Shown here in pieces: positions 59,756 to 64,000 of a DNA stretch of 64,000 bases. Made by a program: the position numbers and the translations under genes. Under the pieces are notes generated by a model. That model searched no databases. It was not told where the DNA came from and saw only the letters and a program-made list of their open reading frames with translations. The first letter of the stretch is position 1; each line of letters starts with the position of its first letter. This DNA comes from JBBQWT01 sp038210375 (GTDB lineage: Bacteria > Acidobacteriota > Terriglobia > Terriglobales > Acidobacteriaceae), in the NCBI GenBank assembly GCA_038210375.1, contig JBBQWT010000002.1, positions 1 through 64,000 of the forward strand, read 5' to 3'.

Positions 59756-60994
59756 ATGCCGAGAGACAAAATTTCACTTACGCTGTGGGGCACAATCCTG
59801 TTCCTCTGTACTGCCGCTGCCCTACTGCTGGTTCTCTACCCCATCTGGATCATTCGCCCCTTCGCCGCCCAGCATCCCGCTAGTCTCGGGATCGCGCTTC
59901 GCTTCTTCCGCGTCGCTCCGCTAGTTACCGTACTGACCTGGATTACCGGACTTCTGATCGCGATTGCATTGTGGCGCGCCACCAGACCAGCGCACAGCCC
60001 CGCTCGGCGGCGGATTCCCGCCCGGGCAGGGATCGTAACCGCACTGGTCTTGCTCACCGCCAGCGCCGCGCTCGCCCGCATCAACATCTTCGAGCGCATG
60101 TTTAACCCGGTTCGGTCGGTCAGGTTTCTGCCCATTGCGGGTACGGTCGTCGATCCTCACGACATGGTCATGTCCGTTAGTGTCGGCGGAAAATCACATG
60201 CCTACCCCATCCGCACCATGGCCTACCACCACGTGGTCAACGATGTAGTCGGAGGCCTGCCGCTCGCCGCAACTTATTGAACGCTGTGTCACACCGGTCT
60301 GGTGTGGGGGCGGCAGGTCGAAGGCCGGACTTTGACTTTTCATCTCGCCGGCATCAACAACCAGAACTTCCTGATGCGGGATGAGCAAACCGGCAGCTAC
60401 TGGCAGCAGGTCAGCGGCCAGGCCATCTCCGGCCCCATGAAAGGCAAATCGCTGCAGCTCGTGCATTCCGACGAGCTGACCTTCGATCTGTGGAAGAGCG
60501 AACACCCCGACGGCAGCATTCTCTCCCCGGTCACCGTCAACATGCCCGACTATGCCAAGGCGGATTGGGAACAAGGTCTGTCCAAACTGCCCACCGTAAT
60601 CGGGGTCGCCAATTCGCCGCTCCCCAACCGCGAGATCGTCGTCGGCATCAGCCTGCACGGCGCCGACCGCGCTTATCCGGTGCAGGCCATCCAGAAAGAA
60701 GCCACTGTCATCGACCAGTTGGGCGAAACCCCCGTGCTGATCGTCACCGGGCCCGATGGAAAATCGATCAGGGCCTTCGTGCGGCGCATGGATGGCGCTC
60801 CGCTCGAATTTTTCCGCAAGACCGGGGAACCCTGGGCCCTGATCGACAGTACCACTTCAAGTGAGTGGAACTTTCAGGGTTGCGCTACGTCAGGGCCGGC
60901 ATCGGGCGAATGCCTTCAGGCCCTCGATCTCTTGAAAGACTACTGGTTCGACTGGCGTCAATACCATCCTGCCACTACCGTCTACCGCCGATAA
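59756..60994 (+). CDS. DUF3179 domain selenoprotein (in-frame UGA read as Sec175)
   Basis: Read through the UGA at 60278-60280, the gene encodes 412 residues in a single frame. The N-terminus has three membrane helices (about 8-30, 47-70 and 88-105); the DUF3179 domain follows (about 120-410). The UGA falls in LAATY-U-TLCHTGLVWGRQ, where DUF3179 proteins usually have TYCPLCNTG, so the natural residue is Cys or Sec and the motif becomes U-T-L-C. The downstream part continues as a normal DUF3179 protein (RDEQTGSYWQQVSGQAISGP, VGISLHGADRAYPVQAIQ, DYWFDWRQYHPAT). A SECIS-like hairpin follows at once. Alternative readings are a TGC-to-TGA nonsense mutation or sequencing error. The function of the domain is unknown; a redox role is inferred from UxxC. 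Confidence 0.85.
60278..60306 (+). promoter_or_regulatory. Sec codon UGA plus bacterial SECIS hairpin
   Basis: UGA at 60278-60280. CACACC at 60290-60295 pairs perfectly with GGTGTG at 60301-60306, closing the loop GGTCT at 60296-60300. The loop starts 16 nt after the UGA. Bacterial SECIS elements lie in this range and need G at the start of the apical loop; the E. coli fdhF SECIS that SelB binds also has GGUCU in its loop. This supports Sec insertion by SelB. Confidence 0.8.
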
Positions 60995-61008
60995 TTCGCG
61001 CGGCCCAG

Positions 61009-62205
61009 CTACATTCCTTCCACTACCAGGCCGGCCGACCCTCCCACCCACTCGAGGTCGCGGTTGTGGTCAACCCCCATCATTTTTCCCCGGCCCATGC
61101 GCACCAGCATCAGCACCGGCATCAATTCCTCTTTTTGCCAGATATACATGATGCGCACTTCGGCCTGGGTGCCCCCATGCGGGGTCTCGATCACCGGAGT
61201 GAAATTGATGTACTCCTGCAGAATGTATTGCGAGCGCAGGTGTTGCGGAATGGCCGCGATCTGGTCGTCGCAGGGAGAAAAAATGATTCCCGATCCGGCA
61301 AACGAATACAGCGGCTTCAGCAGGAATTTGTCGCGGTCGGGCGGCAACTCTGTCAGCTCGTTCAGGAAATAGGTCTGGGGTACGCAGGGGTGCTTGATGT
61401 ACGGAATGGAAAACTTGCTGAGAAGGAAGTACCAGTTGGGATGTCCCGCCCACTGCACGTCCAAAGGCTCGTTGAAAGCGAACGGCAGCTTAGCCTCGGT
61501 GCGCACCAGTTCGTCCACAATGCAGCGGTTATAGATACGCTCGATGCGAACCAGCCTGCCGTCGCGCTGGTAAAACAGTTGTCGGCCCTGTTTCACGATG
61601 CTGGTGATATTGACGGTCCGGATGCCGCACATGCTCTCGGTCACATTGAAATCCGCCAGGGTCTTCTGCTGCTGGGGATTGATCTCCATCAGAACCACGT
61701 TTTCAGGGTCACAATCCCCGATCACCGCCCCGCACAGAACATTCTCGTAGCCGGCATCATCGAGCCCGCTGAGGTAGATTCCCAGGTCCCGCGGCAAATC
61801 GAAGCCTTGAATATATTCATGCGAAACCGCGCTCTGATATCCGTAGAGCGATGGAAATCCCTGGAGCTCCACAAGTTTCGGCTCAACTTCCCCGTTGCTG
61901 TCGCGAACCAGCCCGAAATCCACCTGCACGAACAACGGCCGATCAGTTTCATAGGGGACGTTGAACGCCGGCGGAATCGACGCTGCCGACAACGCCCGGT
62001 AGGCGGAATCCGCCATAAGCTGCGCCACCATCTCCTGCCCGTAGCGCGTCATCTTGTTGACCAGCGACCGCGGAAAGAAGCACGGAGTCTCGCTGATGCG
62101 GAAGGGGATCTCGGTCGCGCACACACGGTCAGTTTGCGCCAGAAAGTGGCGATATTTGTGAGCAGTGAATGCGGAGTTAAAAGCGCGGCGCAGCTCGGGA
62201 ACCAT
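61009..62205 (-). CDS. ATP-grasp-like protein of the amidoligase cluster
   Basis: A 398-residue soluble protein. The C-terminal half carries an ATP-grasp-like pattern: Lys and Gly-rich loop in DKFLLKPLYSFAGSGIIFSP, acidic residue in YILQEYINFTPVIE, and AEVRIMYIW. The N-terminal half has FVQVDFGLVRDSNGEVEPKL and VELQGFPSLYGYQSAVSHEY, conserved-looking but unassigned. ATP-grasp enzymes ligate carboxylates to amines or thiols through acyl phosphates. It lies 66 nt after an M29 aminopeptidase gene and a carboxylate-amine ligase gene on the same strand, which suggests a shared peptide-like product. Assignment rests on short motifs. Confidence 0.65.
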   Translation of the reverse strand: MVPELRRAFNSAFTAHKYRHFLAQTDRVCATEIPFRISETPCFFPRSLVNKMTRYGQEMVAQLMADSAYRALSAASIPPAFNVPYETDRPLFVQVDFGLVRDSNGEVEPKLVELQGFPSLYGYQSAVSHEYIQGFDLPRDLGIYLSGLDDAGYENVLCGAVIGDCDPENVVLMEINPQQQKTLADFNVTESMCGIRTVNITSIVKQGRQLFYQRDGRLVRIERIYNRCIVDELVRTEAKLPFAFNEPLDVQWAGHPNWYFLLSKFSIPYIKHPCVPQTYFLNELTELPPDRDKFLLKPLYSFAGSGIIFSPCDDQIAAIPQHLRSQYILQEYINFTPVIETPHGGTQAEVRIMYIWQKEELMPVLMLVRMGRGKMMGVDHNRDLEWVGGSAGLVVEGM

Positions 62206-62271
62206 GGGGTGATTGTCGAATTCTTGTTGCCGGAGTCCTATTACCGGATGCTGGGAACAGCCTTCCCGCGC

Positions 62272-63333
62272 TTACGGCTCGATCAGGAAACGACCTTGCC
62301 GCATGATCAACTGGTCGTCAACCCAGATATCGAACCCGGTGCCCACCACGTCAATGTGGGTGGTTGACCGCCATTCCGCGCCGGTGTGTTCTCCGTAAGG
62401 ATTTCCGAACGCGATGTGGATGCCGGGAAACTTCTCATCTTGCAGTATCTCGCCGATTACGCCCACCAGTTCGATGTTGGTGCCGATGGCAAACTCGCCC
62501 ACCCGGTCACTGTTCTCGTCGGTGTGAGTGTACTGCCAGAAATCTTCCCGCAGCTCTTGGTTGGCTGATGCGGCGCTGATCAACCGGTTGTTGCGCACCT
62601 CAATGGTCAGCGGCTGGTCGCGCAGGTTGCCGAACTTGGCGCACAGGTAATCGCCCACCACTCCATCCACTACGAACGTCCCATTCACTTCCTGGGGAGT
62701 GGTAAAAACCTCGCCACCCGGCAGGTTGCCCCATTTATCCGGACTGATGATGCCGCTGGTCTTCAGCCACTTGTAGTTTGGATTCAGCTCGGCAGTAATA
62801 TCGGTGCCCGCGTTGGTGCGCGCCCTGATCATGCGGGCCGGCTTCACCAGCTCCAGCACTTTGCTGCTGAGCCGGTCCACCTTCAGGTAATCAGCACGCA
62901 TTCCTTCCATCATGATGCGTTTGTTGATGTTGACCATGTGGGCGTGGCGAATGCGCCGCCGGTTCACCACTTCCGTCATCTGCATGCGCGAATACAATTC
63001 GTCGCGCTGCACCTTGACCGCGAATATGCTCACTTGGCTGGTTTCAAGGTCCGCCAGTATCTCCGCCGGCAATTTTTTCAAGGGTCGCTCGGAACATTCT
63101 TCCAGCACCCAGGCATGGTAGGGCGCTCCCAGTACATCCAGCTCGCGGCCAATGCTGGCCCCGATCTCCAGTGTGGCCAGGTCGGTGATGAGCGTGACTT
63201 TTTCCGCCGGCTGAATGCGCAGGCATTGGGTGACCGCGTTGCGGGCGCCCACCGACAATTCCGAATCGAAGCTGATGGCGCGCAAATCGGTCAGCTCACC
63301 GACAGGGCGCTGCGGCACGGGAGACGTGCTCAC
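62272..63333 (-). CDS. M29 family (AmpS-like) aminopeptidase
   Basis: A 353-residue metallo-aminopeptidase. C-terminal family blocks are WGNLPGGEVFTTPQEVNGTF, the metal Glu in VGEFAIGTNIELVG, the His of GIHIAFGNPYGEH, and STTHIDVVGTG with His and Asp ligands. The N-terminal third (about 1-150) is the regulatory/dimerisation domain of the family. GTG start overlaps the upstream ligase stop by 4 nt. It may hydrolyse or mature the product of the neighbouring ligases; substrate unknown. Confidence 0.9.
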   Translation of the reverse strand: MSTSPVPQRPVGELTDLRAISFDSELSVGARNAVTQCLRIQPAEKVTLITDLATLEIGASIGRELDVLGAPYHAWVLEECSERPLKKLPAEILADLETSQVSIFAVKVQRDELYSRMQMTEVVNRRRIRHAHMVNINKRIMMEGMRADYLKVDRLSSKVLELVKPARMIRARTNAGTDITAELNPNYKWLKTSGIISPDKWGNLPGGEVFTTPQEVNGTFVVDGVVGDYLCAKFGNLRDQPLTIEVRNNRLISAASANQELREDFWQYTHTDENSDRVGEFAIGTNIELVGVIGEILQDEKFPGIHIAFGNPYGEHTGAEWRSTTHIDVVGTGFDIWVDDQLIMRQGRFLIEP

Positions 63334-64000
63334 GCGAGTTTCTCCACCGGGTGATCGAACACTCCCACCTGGGTTTCCGCCACGATGTAGTCCACCACTT
63401 TCTTCAGGTCCCCCGTCTCTTCGAATACTTTGAGCTGGCGGTCGGCGCCGCTGCCCTGCTCCAGCATCTGGTAGATGTAATAAAGTTCCTCCCGGGAATC
63501 CAGCTCATCCACCACGTCGTCCACGAACTGCACGTATTCGTGAATCAGGTCCTTGACCGGCACTTCAATCTCTTTGCCGAAATCGATCATGAGGCCGCCC
63601 AGCCCGTAACGCGACGCCCGCCACTTATTTTCCATGATCAGCGCCCGGCTATATTGCCGGAAACTCTGGTTATGGGAGTGCAGCAGATACAGCTTGGCCA
63701 CCGTCGCCTGAATCAATGCGGCGATGGCGATGGTCTCATCCAGCCGCATGGGAATATCGCAGATGCGGATTTCCAGGGTATTGAAGAATGGATGCGGCCG
63801 GATGTCCCACCAGATCTTCTTGGCGTTGTCGATGGTGTTGGTCTTGACCAGGATGTTCACGAAATTTTCGTATTCCGCCCAGCTGCTGAAGGTGTCGGGA
63901 ATATTGGTTCGCGGGAATTTTTCGAATACCTTGCAGCGGTACGACCTGAAGCCGGTATTGATGCCCAGCCAGAACGGTGAGTTGGTGGACAGCGCCAGGA
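63330..64000 (-). CDS. Carboxylate-amine ligase, GCS2/YbdK family (N-terminus outside window)
   Basis: C-terminal part (about 222 codons) of a glutamate-cysteine ligase type 2 protein. The frame stays open from the GTG at 63860 to the right edge and reads LALSTNSPFWLGINTG, then RSYRCKVFEKFPRTNIPDTF, the classic GCS2 block, so the gene continues beyond 64000. Further signatures are IWWDIRPHPFFNTLEIRICD, ALIQATVAKLYLL and ENKWRASRYGLGGLMIDFG. Members form gamma-glutamyl or other amide bonds with ATP. It is the first gene of the cluster with the M29 peptidase and ATP-grasp genes. Confidence 0.93.
   Translation of the reverse strand, partial: LALSTNSPFWLGINTGFRSYRCKVFEKFPRTNIPDTFSSWAEYENFVNILVKTNTIDNAKKIWWDIRPHPFFNTLEIRICDIPMRLDETIAIAALIQATVAKLYLLHSHNQSFRQYSRALIMENKWRASRYGLGGLMIDFGKEIEVPVKDLIHEYVQFVDDVVDELDSREELYYIYQMLEQGSGADRQLKVFEETGDLKKVVDYIVAETQVGVFDHPVEKLA

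Noticed and set aside
60278..60280. UGA in the DUF3179 gene as a simple nonsense mutation (pseudogene)
   Set aside because: The frame is unbroken on both sides, the codon replaces a conserved Cys, and a SECIS-like hairpin follows; read data could still reopen this.
60865..62367. Long plus-strand open frame (500 codons) opposite the ATP-grasp-like gene
   Set aside because: Its His/Arg/Gln-rich translation looks like antisense of a GC-rich gene, while the minus-strand frame has enzyme motifs and matches its neighbours in strand and spacing.

Overview
The window is a GC-rich, gene-dense stretch of bacterial chromosome. Gene content and protein style point to an Acidobacteriota (Terriglobia-like) soil bacterium. 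Pointers are a menaquinone methyltransferase, an argR-C-B-D-F-G-H-A operon, a SpoIID/LytB-peptidase fusion, an alpha-2-macroglobulin operon, NHEJ genes, a UDP-galactofuranose cassette and an intergenic TTGTCATTCCGAGCG-type repeat. The phylum is an inference from style; no rRNA gene is present to confirm it. I found no tRNA, rRNA, CRISPR array, transposase or prophage.

Layout. 0-2.9 kb: dnaX (5' end outside the window), ebfC and recR, a classical DNA replication/repair trio. 2.9-5.6 kb (minus): EamA exporter, glutaredoxin-like protein and CDF metal transporter. 5.7-12.2 kb (minus): a sugar cassette read as glycosyltransferase, UDP-galactopyranose mutase, a glycoside hydrolase/RmlD reductase fusion, then a GH2 enzyme. 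12.8-21.9 kb: Crp-type regulator, two parvulin-type prolyl isomerases, MenG/UbiE, AroB, NadB and MalQ. 22.2-26.2 kb: a complete NHEJ operon in which LigD is split into polymerase, phosphoesterase and ligase genes, followed by Ku. 26.3-30.2 kb (minus): three overlapping two-component genes. 30.6-36 kb: YihY/BrkB membrane protein, a histone-H1-like basic protein, a PD-(D/E)XK-like protein, MsrB and acetyl-CoA synthetase. 36.1-43.8 kb: the arginine operon with paired ARG-box-like sites over its promoter. 44.1-53.4 kb: envelope genes (DUF1175, alpha-2-macroglobulin and a membrane protein on plus; a penicillin-binding transpeptidase and SpoIID fusion on minus). 53.9-55.8 kb: Na+/solute symporter. 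55.7-59.7 kb: a looser accessory stretch with an 80-bp tandem repeat, a long inverted-repeat element, a NUDIX protein and four small unrecognised genes. 59.8-61.0 kb: a DUF3179 gene. 61.0-64.0 kb (minus): a three-gene cluster of GCS2-type carboxylate-amine ligase, M29 aminopeptidase and ATP-grasp-like protein.

The strongest special signal is in the DUF3179 gene. An in-frame UGA lies exactly where the family has the first Cys of its CxxC motif. It is followed, at the distance expected for a bacterial SECIS, by a perfect 6-bp hairpin with the loop GGUCU. The two apparent reading frames are therefore best read as one selenoprotein gene with a U-x-x-C motif.

Other points of interest are the ligase/peptidase cluster at the right edge, the fused sugar enzyme beside UDP-galactopyranose mutase, the three-piece LigD, a 15-bp minisatellite inside menG, and the inverted-repeat element near 56 kb.
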